From Anaspis maculata (Eukaryota; Arthropoda; Insecta; Coleoptera; Scraptiidae): a stretch of 64,000 bases of DNA. A program made the position numbers and the translations under genes. Within the stretch, counting starts at the first letter, position 1, and each line of letters opens with the position of its first letter. Below the pieces are notes generated by a model that was not told the origin of the DNA, did no database searches, and worked only from the letters and a program-made list of their open reading frames with translations. Below, piece by piece: positions 48,232 through 59,101 of this stretch. The DNA is taken from the NCBI GenBank assembly GCA_949128115.1, contig OX421968.1, forward strand, positions 930,001 to 994,000, given 5' to 3'.

Positions 48232-49320
48232 CTGCAAATAAAAAATGCAGCTGTAGTAAAAATGTCTATGTTTGATATGTTAAACTAGAAACTCTAAGTT
48301 CACCGAAAAATCACACGCAGTTGTTGTTTAAGCCGATTTCACCAAGAAAAAAATTAAATGGTAAAAATGACTTTGCACTCTGTAAATTGAAAATCATCAG
48401 TCACAGAGGGATGTATTTTTCTTATATTATTTTCAGCATGACATTATAAGCTTGCAAAAAATCGAAACCGGCTTCAATCTATATCAATACCACCAAGAAA
48501 AATTGAAGATGAAAAATAGTTTTCATTTTACCCTGTAACTTGATGCACAGCAAACGGTCATAAATTCTCCAAGAAAGAAAGAAAGTAAAAAAAAATAACA
48601 AACTTTCACCCTATACAGGGTGTTTTAGTGACCTTGCATAATACTTCGGGAGGTGATTCCTCTCAAAAAATGAGTCAAAAAGTAAGAGTAAATTTTTTTC
48701 CTAAAGTGCTCCCTGAGGAAGTTACAGCTCCTCAAAGGTAGAAAATGCAAGAAAGTTTTCAATTATTTGCTCAAGAACTGTCAAAGGTAAGAGCTTCAAA
48801 TGTAATTTTTTCAATAGATTCGTTCAATCCAAAACTTTTATTCCTCTTGCATTTTTTCCGTTGGATGCTTTATTCTGACGTAAAAGTGAAAAAAACACGG
48901 ACGTGTCATGAATAATTTTCAACATAATCCCAATCCCCTCTAATTTCGCTGCCACTGGTTAGATTTGTTTAGAACTTTGCATGTGCATTTGCACTGTTGA
49001 GAAACTTCTCTATGCCAAATTTGAAGTTCCTACCTTTGACGGTTTTCCAGCAAATAATTAAAAACTTCGTACTTTTGAGGGGCTGTAACTCCCTTAGGAA
49101 GCATTTTAGGTTAAAATGTTACTCTCACTTTTCGACTTATTTTTTTGAGGGGAATCACCTCTCGAAGTATTATGCAAGGTCACCGAAACACCCTGTATAC
49201 TGATTTGTCGCAGTGCCAGGGATGCGGACTTTTGACATGTTGAAGAGGGGACTGGAAGCTTGCCATGATAAAAAAAAGTTTTTGTTTGAACTATCTCCAG
49301 CTTAAATTCTATTTCCAATG
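48232..49320. repeat. Third copy of the palindrome arm, split by a MITE
   Basis: 48232-48612 follows the same order as 47420-47883 (ctgtagtaaaaatgt, gccgatttcaccaagaaaaaaa, ttgcaaaa). After the MITE, 49198-49320 continues as 47886-48024. It is diverged and in direct orientation. Confidence 0.82.
48616..49195. mobile_element. TA-flanked hairpin MITE, CAGGGTG family, copy 2
   Basis: It starts CAGGGTGTTTTAGTGACC, ends GGTCACCGAAACACCCTG, and has TA on both sides (48614-48615 and 49196-49197). The sister copy at 47871-47900 reads caccctgTAtactgatttg without the element. This copy reads caccctaTA, then the element, then TAtactgatttg. The comparison gives an empty site, one substitution, and a TA duplication. 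Confidence 0.92.
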
Positions 49321-49500
49321 ATATAATAGCCCAGGCATATTAGGTTTTAACCCGCAACAAATTCCCACAAAGCTGAAATTTGGTATACGGGCCTTGTAAG
49401 ACCTAAGGAATAACATAAGTATCAAAATACTCGGTGGCACACCCTTGTGCGTCATTGATTGTGGGGGGGGGTGAAATATTTCCATTTTAAATGCGTAAAT
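49321..49500 (-). repeat. Inverted copy of the sequence flanking the 53346-54698 transposon
   Basis: On the minus strand it reads gtgccaccgagtattttgat, ttccttaggtctt, then gTAtaccaaatttcagctttg and atgcctgggctat. The same order flanks 53346-54698 on the plus strand, without the transposon here. Another partial copy is at 52912-53035. Confidence 0.75.
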
Positions 49501-50397
49501 GACACCCTGTAGCTTATATAAATGAAAAAAAATCATATTTAGATGCCTCAAGGCTTCACAATATTTGCTTGACGTTTGAATTTTTTTTTTTTTTTTTTTT
49601 ATTCGTTTATCTAACGTCGGCCTATTTCCGCAACGAGGCCTAACACCGACGCCGGTGAATGCTTTCCTCCACTATACCAGAAATTTTGCCGAACCCCTGT
49701 GTGTTCCAACACAGGGTAGGGATTTTTAACGACCACCAACATCGCATGGGGTCGGCACCATCGTTCGTATTTTACGTGCTATGCGACACACGGCGCGTCT
49801 TGCATTTAGCAAGCATTCCAACTAAACCAAGAAGCTTGTTTTTCGAGGCCGAAAATCCGTCCCCGGCGGAGATCGAACCCGCGACCTCTGGGGCCCTATT
49901 TTCGGTGCACATGTGAACTGTTCCTATAGGAACTGTTCCCTCAAAAACAGGGGAAGCGGCATTTTCGGGTACATTCACGCGTGATCACGCCTGGGGCCCT
50001 ATTTTCGGTACACGTGATCTGTTCCCCGGCGATCACCGGGGAACGCCGGTGAAGTGATCAGTTCCCCGGTTCTAAAAGTGGTATTTTCGTGACCACTTTT
50101 TCGGCTATACTCGTACATGTCCGTGTGATGTCGAAGCTTGGCTGTCAGCTGTGATATTTGAAATCGAATTGTAGTTTTTCGAAACCTACCTACTTTTGCT
50201 GTTTATTAACATGAAATCTGCCGGCCCAAGCTTCAAGAGGCCATGATTGGATGCGATTTCCGAAACTCAAAAAGAAAAACTGACCGAACTCATGGCCAAG
50301 AACCCCATATATCCTTGTCAACTTGCTACGGTCAGCCGGCTTCCTTCCCCGGGTACTGGGATAAATGGCGTGACTAGTTCTGTGATGTGCCGGGCCT

Positions 50398-50556
50398 TCA
50401 CAAGTCACACTGAAGTCTTTTAATTGTCACGCGAAAATACTGCACAAACTGCACTTCTATGTCCACAAATCGTTTGCCGGGTTGGCGCGCATCTTCTTTG
50501 GCCGCTTCCAAGTCCGCGATTACATGGACCGCCAATGCCGCGTTCAATGGATCCAT
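50398..50556 (-). pseudogene. HARBI1-like transposase N-terminus, inverted copy
   Basis: The frame starts ATG at 50556-50554 (MDPLNAALAVHVIADLEAA) and continues to VQFVQYFRVT. It then runs off into KRLQCDL and a stop. Relative to 51194-51508 it lacks about a dozen codons (the DNGENPYEEL segment). It encodes only the N-terminal helical region and none of the DDE catalytic domain. Upstream codons in the 96-codon frame are probably the 5' untranslated region. Confidence 0.65.
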
Positions 50557-51193
50557 TTTTTCCAAATTATTTAAAGAAACTTTCGAAAAATTGGAGATTG
50601 GGAGATGGATGTAATTCCAATTGTCAAAACTATATCTGTCATTTGGCGGTTGTTTTAGTTGTATTTTTGGTGCATTCAGCGTTGCCAACCTATGAACAAT
50701 GTGCTTTTTTTACTTTTTTTAGTGATTTTCAATTTAGACTCTTGGCAGTTCTTTGCTTTGATTGACATAAGCGGGGAATGAGCTGTTCTCTCGGTAGCTC
50801 CTAGGAGAACGGGCGTGATCACGCGTGAATGTACCCGAAAATGCCGCTTCCCCTGTTTTTGAGGGAACAGTTCCTATAGGAACAGTTCACGTGTGCACCG
50901 AAAATAGGGCCCCTGTTCTCCTAGGAGCTACCGAGAGAACAGCTCATTCCCCGCTTATGTCAAATAAAGCAAAGGACTGCAAATAGTCTAAATTGAAAAT
51001 CACTAAAAAAAGCACATTGTTCATAGGTTGGCAACGCTGAATGCACCAAAAATACAACTAAAACAATTGCCAAATGACAGATGACAGATATAACTTTGAC
51101 AATTGAAATTCTCGTTCGGCGTCTTTTCAATAATTTCAATTTTACGTTGCAATCTCCAATTTTTCGAAAGTTTCTTGAAATAATTTGGGTAAA

Positions 51194-51508
51194 ATGGATC
51201 CATTGAACGCGGCATTGGCGGTCCATGTAATCGCGGACTTGGAAGCGGCCGAAGAAGATGCGCGCCAACCCGGCAAACGATTTGTGGACGATAATGGGGA
51301 GAATCCTTATGAGGAACTTTCCGAAGTGCAGTTTGTGCAGTATTTCCGCGTGACACAAGACTTGGCCCGGCACATCACAGAACTAGTCACGCCATTTATC
51401 CCAGTACCCGGGGAAGGAAGCCGGCTGACCGTAGCAAGTAAAGTAGGTACCACGTTTGGACAATCAAGTACCTACCAAAATCCTGTTTTTCCTGATACAA
51501 TAATATGA
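51194..51508 (+). pseudogene. HARBI1-like transposase N-terminus
   Basis: The ATG is at 51194. The reading frame contains ENPYEELSEVQFVQYFRVTQ and DLARHITELVTPFI, then EGSRLTVASKV. This is the pattern of the N-terminal region of PIF/Harbinger transposases (acidic start, F..RFR.s, then a conserved basic stretch before the catalytic domain). The frame leaves this pattern near 51450 (VGTTFGQSS) and stops at 51508, so the DDE nuclease domain is missing; a GT-like boundary there could also be a splice site. It is non-functional alone. Confidence 0.72.
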
Positions 51509-51787
51509 CGTTATGAGTTATGATATCAAGTAGCAATACACAGGGAGGCTAGAAGACCCGTTGGTGTTATTTTTGAAAGTCTTAAAAGATTACAATTCGA
51601 TTTCAAATATCATTATGACAGCTGACAGCCAAGCTTCGACATTACACGGACATGTACGAGGTGTGTACGAGTATAGCCGAAAAGTGGACACGAAAATACC
51701 ACTTTTAGAACCGGGGAACAGATCACGTGTACCGAAAATAGGGCCCCTGGAGTGGTAGTCGAACGCGCTAACTAACCACACCACAAG

Positions 51788-53345
51788 CACCACAAGTTGA
51801 TAAGTAGTTTGGGTTGCCTGGAAAAAAAAAGAAGATCGGCAAAATTTATTTTGTTTGTCTCTCAAAAACCTTGAATTGATATCGGCAAGTGTGGTATCGT
51901 TTCTAACTAAATCTTGGCCTTTGATATCAAATATGGTGTTTAAAATTGAATTGAAATACGATTAAACAAGTTTTACTGAAAAAACGACGATTTTTGCCAC
52001 CTGAAATTGTCGTTTTGTAATTTCGGTTTCCGTATGGTTAGAATCATCTCAATTGAGTATTTCAAAAAGAATTCATTGTTCTTAACCATTTTATACCTGG
52101 AAACGATAAAAACAATGTGCCTGTATCATTACAAGATCAGAAAATTGATCTGTTGTGAAAGTGATTATATGCCCAATTTTCTCCCGAAAATGCATACAAT
52201 TTTTGCAGTTCTTTTTCTTTACTGATGAATGATGGAGGGGTTCCACTGTTTTTGTGTGTAATACTAAGCGAAGTTCTTCCTCTTTCAGAAAATACCAAAA
52301 GCTATTGTATCTATTGGACAATAGAAACATAAAATCATTTTTTCTGTAGCCGTTATTCCATTTTCAGAAAAAAAAGTAGGTGTAACTTGTTTAATGAAAA
52401 ATTGATGCTCTGACTTTGTAATATAAATAGGCGTAAGCAATTGATGCTGTTTTTGTCCAAGATAAACAGAAATATAGGATTTGTCTGTAATTTTCATTTT
52501 TGACAGCTTCAGACAATGATGCCCCTAAATGAAGAAACCACAATTTTTTTGTAGAGAATTCATTATTTTCGGGATGAGCACTGTAAATATCAACTGTTCA
52601 CTCATCAGTCTCATCACGTGGGTCTGTTTCGAAGATGGGAAGAAGAACCTATTAACAATACTCAGCTATATTGGCCATCACAAAATATTCTTACATGTTT
52701 CTCATTCAAAGATCCAGGAGAGAAATTCCACCTTGCGCGTACTATTCACGCCACTATCAAGCAGAAATGTTTCATGGCTACCGGAGTCCACTTCATAGGC
52801 AACAATATACCGTGTTTCCTTTGAGACCCACCTTATATTGTTAAAATGATTGGTTCGTCCACAGGAACAGTTTTAGAGAAGAGTGTCTGGGTGAATTTTT
52901 TGACTAGATATTCAAAGCCCCAAAATCGTAGGAGGCACAGAGGTGTAAGTCCAAATATTTTGATATGTTCTTCCTTAGGGATCATACCAGTTATGTATCA
53001 ATATTCAACTTTGTGCGACATTGCTTGAGGCTTTAAATTCTCACATGGTTTTTCCTGAAACATCCGGGCGACAAATTAACACTCAGCCGCCTTTCCCGCA
53101 GAACTAACCAATCGGAAGAGCTACAAAGGCTCCCTCACACACTTAAGCACTAACAACAAATCTTTTTTGTTCATTTGAAACATATCTTATATCGATCGGA
53201 TACTCCGTTCACTTGCAAGAACAACTTGGAGATAGGTATCTCTCTAATTCTTAGAACTTGACCTTTGAGGATGAAAATCAAAGGACGCACGAGGGTGTAA
53301 GTCCGAGTCTTTTGATATGTTGTTCCGTAGGTCCAATAGAACATA
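51788..53345. other. No gene; partial repeat copy
   Basis: AT-rich sequence with no protein-like frame. 52912-53035 is a partial copy of the repeat at 49321-49500 (agtccaaatattttgatatgt, ttccttaggg). 53280-53345 is the left flank of the next transposon. Confidence 0.45.
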
Positions 53346-54698
53346 CAGGCTGTCCCAGAAATGGCGCATAAACTCTCCAGTACGTTGTAGCGGACCTTCC
53401 AGGGAACTCTAGAAAAATAGTAAAAAAATTCCTCCTGGACCACTCTTCGAGATATAAGACTTTGAATTTGAAAACTCAACTTCTCTATTTCTGTGATTTA
53501 TTCAAAACCGCAATATTTATTTAATGGGGACAAAGCTCTTTTATCATTTTCTGGTGAAATAATCCTCAACAACTTTTGATTAACGGCTACAGCCAATTTT
53601 GAATTTTGCAAATTCTCAATCAAATTACCCAGAAAATGGATCTGGCATCATCGGTGAAAAACAAATGAGTAGGTATACCTACAATCTGACATTGAATAAA
53701 TAAAAAATCGAATGAAGTCAATTTCTGACAATAAGATCAGTCAGTGTCATTTTGCATCATTATTCCTGCCTCGTTTTCACTTTTCCGCGAATAATGTATG
53801 CGGCAAGCGAATACACTGATGTGTTACTGATTTTGGGCGAACGTCGCGGCATCAATCACTTCCAGGCGGAACGCATTATTTACCCCCAGCAATACCGTCA
53901 AAGAAAGCATCCCGATCGTACTTATGTGCTGGGATCTTATGTGATAATGAGAACAGAAGACAGAGCCAGAAGGACCAGACAGGTAGCATCAGTATTATTA
54001 CAAGCAGATCGCGGCCGTCCTCGTCATGTGAGGGTACCTGATGCCTGATGCTGAAGAGGACGTTTTCGAACTGCTTCAGAATCTACCAAATCGCAAGGCT
54101 CACAAAGTTTCACCGGGACTGCATGCACTTACTTTTTTCTCGAATACGAGTAGTCCCAACGCCTATCGTCAAAGGAGCCTGACGGATGTTGATATACACA
54201 CATGATTTGAAGGATTCTTCTTTGGATTGTTAGTTCAGAACAAGTTAAATAAGTGAAAAGGGTGTTGTGTTTTTTTAAAGTGAATTTCTTTCTGAGACAG
54301 CCTTAGTAACACCTAAATAAAAATGGGAGAAACGCAGTTTTACAAGTTTATTTTCTGAATGCGCGAAAGTTGTTGAAATTACGAAGAGGTGCGATCGGTA
54401 GCTATCAAAGCCAGTAGCTATGTCAATAGGCACCAGTATCAGTACCTACAAGAAAATGTCTAAATTGGCCTTAACAATGACCGTTTCTATGATGACCATA
54501 TTTATATTGGATTTACCTAGCGGTACGTATGTAGGTGAACACGTGCAGTCATGCACGATTGCCAAATCGACCGTTCAGTTTTTTGGCGATAACTTAATAA
54601 ATAAAAGCCAAAGAATTTTTCTACTATTTTTCCCTGACTCTATGATGAGTTCCCAGCAACGTACTGGAGAGTTTATGCGCCATTTCTGGGACACCCTG
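53346..54698 (+). mobile_element. TA-flanked DNA transposon remnant with DUF4817-like ORF
   Basis: Ends of about 40 bp (CAGGSTGTCCCAGAAATGGC onwards, through gcgcataaactctccagtac) are inverted copies, with TA at 53344-53345 and 54699-54700. Unlike the hairpin MITEs, the interior is unique sequence. An inverted relative of the flank (49321-49500) lacks the element, giving an empty site at gTAtacca. The interior encodes an N-terminal DNA-binding module but no catalytic domain, so the copy is dead. Confidence 0.85.
53794..54048 (+). pseudogene. DUF4817-like transposase N-terminal module
   Basis: From the ATG at 53794 the frame reads MYAASEYTDVLLILGERRG, then RQRKHPDRTYV, then GRPRHVRVPDA. In insect genomes, helix-turn-helix modules of this pattern (MY..eEyaDm...yGe.rgNa..A..lY...fP.RrhP) precede DDE transposase domains. 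The alanine-rich middle is damaged. After 54048 a shifted frame continues with EEDVFELLQNLPN, as in relatives. No DDE domain follows before the right end. Start chosen at the codon matching the family's usual MY start. Confidence 0.7.
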
Positions 54699-54700
54699 TA

Positions 54701-55479
54701 TATACCAAAATTCAGCTTTGAGGGAATTTGTTACGGGTTACCACGATTTTTCGACTAAAATGCCTGGGCTGTAAGTACTACTTGTACTAGACCCGGCTTT
54801 ACACATCGGCACACCGGCCAATTTTTTCCGGGTATTGTATCTAATTAAGGATTTAAAAGAATTACAAATACAATAATTGAGCCTCAAAGCCGATTATGCG
54901 GTACCTACCTACCTACCTATTGACTAGTCGTTCGTTAAAGCTATCTGTGCCGCGAAATATGAAGTAACAAGCAACTCATCCAGAAGCAACCCTAAGTATA
55001 ATACCTAATTAAATAATCATATGTATAATTATTCGAGAAGATAGGTAGGTATATAATGGCTCTTCAGTTTTGACAGTCGTCGTTTTTGAAATCTTATGTA
55101 CCGTTTTGTTTGTTTTTCATAGAATATTTATTGTGTTGGGCAGGCAGGCACTCAGGCGGGTAGGTGAGTTGGTGTGTTTTATGATAGTAAGTATGGATAC
55201 CAGTGCGGGGAGCACGCCGTCTGTTTACGAATTTCGTATACGAAGCTTGCGTATTTTCTATTGTATAAACTTGCGTATTTTCGTTCGTCTTCGCAATCGG
55301 AAACGATCGTAAAAAGTCGTGCCCGTGGATGAAGGCCGCCATATTGCTAAAATTTCAGCGACGAAGAGGGAAGATGCAGATATATTTTGCTAGACAAAGA
55401 CAAGAAAGATCGACACTTTCCGCAAAACCCAAGGTTTTCGTATTCGCACGGAGCTTGCGGGCTGTGCATAGGCACGGCT
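54701..55479. other. No gene; acctacctacct tract
   Basis: Contains cctacctacctacctattg at 54903-54922 and ggcaggcaggcactcaggcggg at 55139-55160. No protein-like frame. Confidence 0.45.
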
Positions 55480-55712
55480 GTGGGTAGGATACGCAAGGGG
55501 CTGGTCGATTTCTACGAAAAAAGGAAGTGGCGTGCTCGCAAAATTCGGATACGAAAACGAACTTCGTAACCGCTTGAACGCATGCTCTGCACGGGGCAGA
55601 AGACGCAAGGGATTGGGCGATATTCACTATTTACGAAACATGAAAGTGGCGTGCTAGCAAAATTCGTATACAAACACGAATTTCGTAACCGATTGACGGC
55701 GTGCTCCCACCA
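55480..55712. repeat. Direct repeat, about 118-bp period
   Basis: 55487-55590 and 55607-55710 share cgcaaggg-ttgg-cgat, tacgaaa, aagtggcgtgct-gcaaaattcg-atacgaa-acgaa and tcgtaaccg-ttga. The ORFs on both strands are shadows of it. Confidence 0.6.
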
Positions 55713-56050
55713 CAGATGTGAATTCTTTGTTTGTCGCGGGCGAGAAGAAAGGCGCAGGGGGCGCGTTTTGTGTGATATTTTTAGAAAGTTTATCAGGGTA
55801 GTTTGATACGTTTTGTGTGAAAATAGAAGAAGGACACCGGCCACCAGCCACTGACTCGATGGGTTGACTGGGTGGTATTTGTGTGTGTTTGTGTACATTT
55901 GAGAGTCGAATAGTAATACGCGTAGTGAAAGATACTCGAGTGAATATTGTAACATGGAAAAGCATCCTGACAAGCTAAGAGCAATAATTGCAACCTTTAG
56001 TTTAGTCCAGGGGGGGGCGCCCCCCCTCTGGATACGCCACTGCATCAACA

Positions 56051-56504
56051 TCTGCCTTTTGTATGAAATAACTTGCTCAAATTATTTATTTATTATAAGT
56101 CAGGCAATTATTACGCGGAACATTTATAACTATTAACAAATACATATATAGTATTCCCCAATGAAAATATGGTTGAAATTCTGTTTTGAATAGCTCAGTT
56201 GTTTGCAATTATTCTGTTTCATTACCTATAAACAAATAGTAGTTTACGATACGAGTTGGCTGTTACATAAGTGGTTTTCAGACACGAAGCCGAAATTTGC
56301 AGAACGAGGGCGCAGCCCGAGTTCTGTAAGAGGCTGAGTGTCGGAAAATATCTTGTGTAAGAAGCCACGAGCGTTGTACAACATTTTACGTGTTTGTTCC
56401 ATTGCAAATTGTAAATTTTTTGTAGTTTTTGAGGTTAAATTTGACAAGTGTCAATTAAAGCACATAAACTGTAAAATCCATATACAACTTATATAAAAGT
56501 CTTT

Positions 56505-56537
<33 letters not shown>

Positions 56538-56624
56538 TTATTAGTTCTTAAAAGCAATATAACGTGTATAAAAAATAATAATAACAAGTAGGTATATATA
56601 AAATCTACACAATTGCTGTTGAGC
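56051..56624. other. No gene; LINE tail tract
   Basis: GATA repeats at 56505-56535 next to atttattagttctt read on the minus strand as a LINE 3' tail. A gaacgagggcgcagcccgagttct stem is at 56301-56325. Confidence 0.5.
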
Positions 56625-57779
56625 CAGTGGCGGACTAAGGGAATTGGGAGCCCGGGGCGGAATTGTGAGATGGGGCCCCTAAGGAGTGAAAATTGAGAAT
56701 ATAAAGGGGGGCCGGCAGACTTTTTGGCCCGCCCTGCCCCGCCGTAATTGAGCAAAAGCCTAAGAAACAAAAAATGTGTTGTTAACTTGACTATAAAACA
56801 CACAGTAGCGCAGTCAGAATTTGAGGGCGTAGAGGGCAAAGGCAACGGTGAGGGTGCAAGTCAGGGAAAAGTAGCGCCGCAGGCGAAATTTTTTGGGCAT
56901 GATAATAATAATGATGCTGATAATCGGTATATTTCGTGCGTTTTGCGATTTCGGTTTTCGATGCTTTCACCAAAATTACTTGATAATCAAACTTTATTTC
57001 AGAAAATTTTTGCGTTTCTTGAAAATTTTCGCCAGACTTTTTTCTGTATCGGTTTAGTGTGGAATGAAGTGCCATGGGCGCTTGGGAGGTAGTCTCATTC
57101 GCCCACTTTCGCCCCCCTTGGCTAAGCCACTGACCACCAGTACCTACAAGAAGTTCTCGGTTCCAGCTTTGGATGTTGAATTGGATTTGGACTGTTGACT
57201 CAATGCTAAAACCTAGTCGTATAAAGGAAGTCGCAGAAAGGATCTTCCGAGACCAAACGACCACCTCTAATCTACAATCTACAATCTAGTCGTATATACA
57301 AAATTAGGAATAATATGAATTTCTACTACCTGCAGCGCGCAGACAAGATAATTTTGTTGTTTTGTCTTTCCCTCTTTTGAAAAGAAATAATAGAACACAA
57401 AATTTCAAAAGGCTTGAGGCCCCTGGCACTGTGATATCCGGAGCCGGGGCCCCTGAAGCCTTAAGTGAAAATAATCCGCAGAGACTCCGTGATACAGACA
57501 CACCTCTATTGCCTGTGTGTAGGCCCTCAAACCTGTTGTCATGGGGCCTGCCAAGGTAACTTTAAAATGGAATAGGAATATAGGAAAATAATGTTTCTCA
57601 CCAAAGTAATATTCGAAAAAATAAAGATCATTGAGGAAAAAAATTGAAATTTTTGGATTTTATCCCAATTTTTTGCAGTATTTTTCACAAACAAGAGGAA
57701 TTGGGGGCCCCATCAGATGATTGAGGCCCCGAGGCCCGGGGCGGACCGCCCCCGCCGCCCCTCCCTTAGTCCGCCACTG
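56625..57779. mobile_element. hAT-like element with 8-bp TSD
   Basis: CAGTGGCGGACTAAGGGA at the left is inverted at the right (tcccttagtccgccactg). The flanks TGTTGAGC (56617-56624) and TGTTGAAC (57780-57787) match at seven of eight bases. The interior is rich in ggggccc-like words at both ends and contains gcgccgcaggcgaaatttttt, also seen in 27506-27527. There is no transposase frame. A cttggctaagccactg at 57117-57132 may be an end of a nested hAT. Confidence 0.85.
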
Positions 57780-57787
57780 TGTTGAAC

Positions 57788-58852
57788 ACGTCAGAATAAA
57801 AGCGATGTAACAATAACAATATAACAATAATACAAACAATACAGTAGTAATCAGTATTATTACATACCGAGGTGGAAAGCGTCTCATTACAGCCAAGGGA
57901 TTCAATATACTACCGAGGCGTGCCGAGGTGAGATAGAATCCCATAGGCTTTTGACGCTTTACTCCGTTGTATGTATAGGACTTTATTCACAATGATCCAG
58001 TTTAACTGCAAATAATTGGCTTTATTTAAAGTTTCTTGCATCAAACGTTTTTATCAGGTAGGCATAAGCAGCCTTTTCAAACAACGCATCCATCAACACT
58101 CCGCGCTCCGTGACAGCTGTTTAGATCACCTTATGTCACTTTTGGCCCGTGGTCCGAAAGTAACTTTATTTTCCAACCTGTAAGGAATCATTTACTTTCC
58201 AACTTTTTGAAAGTTAGGCATGTATCGATTGCTAACTCATTGTGAATAAATTATTTATCAGTGCTATCACTTATTAATTGCCCGCCGATGGGATGATGAG
58301 GCGATGCTTTTCCGACATTAGCCGCAGTCAGTTGTTGTTATACTCTATACACTGATAGAAAGGACCACCAGATTCCTCCGCTTGAAAAGTAGTCCCCGAG
58401 CGTTACCCGCGAAATTTAAAATTCCAGTTAGAAAGAGGTGCTTATTTCCGCTAATCACAGCTAAGTGCTATGGTAATTTGAAATGAGACCAGTTTAATAC
58501 CAATTTTAATGAATGAGAAAATAATTTTTTGAATAAAGCTGATTTTATTACACAACACTCACAACAGCCGATCCGACTAAAAATAACAAACATCATAGAG
58601 AAATGGAGGTTAGAAATCGTACGTAAGTGTCAAACTCGCTGAATGTAATGCCATTGGCTTGGCGTAGGAATAATCTGCCCGGGTAAGACTACCAACCGAA
58701 CAAAACTAATATTAGTTCCAAACGCGCCTATGTTGTAACAGTCTTTGGTGCTTTTGTTTGCTACAGGTTACATCACTGAAATTCAAAAAAGTCCGTTCTA
58801 TCGGTGAACAGACTATAGCTCAGCGTCGTCCGAGACAGTCCCAGAAATGGAC
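57788..58852. other. No gene
   Basis: AT-rich sequence with no recognised element. Confidence 0.4.
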
Positions 58853-58855
58853 TTA

Positions 58856-59098
58856 GGGCCGTATTCATACCTCGCTTTTAAGCTAAAAGCGCTATTAGAG
58901 CGATGCGCATTTAGGGGCATTTCTCATATTTCAGTGTTCAAATATACATTATTGCGATTGGGAGCGATTGTATGTACTTAATTGCAATTAATTTGCGAGT
59001 TAATTTGTATTTTTGAACACTGAAATATGAGAAATGCCCCTAAATGCGCATCGCTCTAATAGCGCTTTTAGCTTAAAAGCGAGGTATGAATACGGCCC
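58856..59098. mobile_element. Tourist-like MITE with TTA duplication
   Basis: GGGCCGTATTCATACCTCGC at the left is exactly inverted at the right; the arms pair for about 90 bp with almost no mismatch (through gcgctattagagcgatgcgc). TTA flanks both sides (58853-58855 and 59099-59101). A TWA duplication with GGGCC ends is the usual signature of PIF/Harbinger-derived MITEs. The near-identity of the arms suggests a young copy. Confidence 0.9.
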
Positions 59099-59101
59099 TT
59101 A

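Larger units (their letters stand above)
49891..51746. mobile_element. PIF/Harbinger-like element with interleaved inverted ends
   Basis: GGGCCCTATTTTCGGT ends bound the insert, with CTG on both sides (49888-49890 and 51747-51749), a 3-bp duplication in the SINE. Four such ends occur: left-facing at 49891 and 49994, right-facing at 50912 and 51746, each next to CTG. The order is A, B, C, D, A', D', C', B', where the primed blocks are inverted copies. The inverted C blocks encode two diverged copies of a HARBI1-like N-terminal segment. Three-base duplications and GGGCC ends fit PIF/Harbinger. Confidence 0.8.
49578..51787 (-). mobile_element. tRNA-derived SINE split by a Harbinger-like element
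   Basis: This is an inverted copy of the 24987-25338 SINE. Poly-T at 49571-49590 (tail), the body at 49600-49887 and the head at 51750-51787 are in the same order as the intact copy. The B box is better preserved here (gcgggttcgatctccgcc on the minus strand). The head and body are separated by 1856 bp inserted between the A and B boxes. Confidence 0.85.
46630..56042. mobile_element. hAT-type ends with perfect 8-bp TSD enclosing 9.4 kb
   Basis: The left end reads CAGTGGCGGATCCAG and the right end, inverted, CAGTGGCGTATCCAG. CATCAACA lies directly outside both ends (46622-46629 and 56043-56050), eight of eight bases. The span is filled by other elements: a palindrome, TA MITEs, an interrupted SINE with a Harbinger-like insert, and a DUF4817-like transposon. 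It is best read as a once small hAT element swollen by insertions. No hAT transposase is visible inside. A second hAT-like end (CAGTGGCGTACC, 46672) lies 42 bp in and has no partner in this window. Confidence 0.75.

Noticed and set aside
55512..56051. 179-codon minus-strand ORF
   Set aside because: It crosses the direct repeat at 55480-55712 and the hAT end at 56042; mixed composition and no domain.
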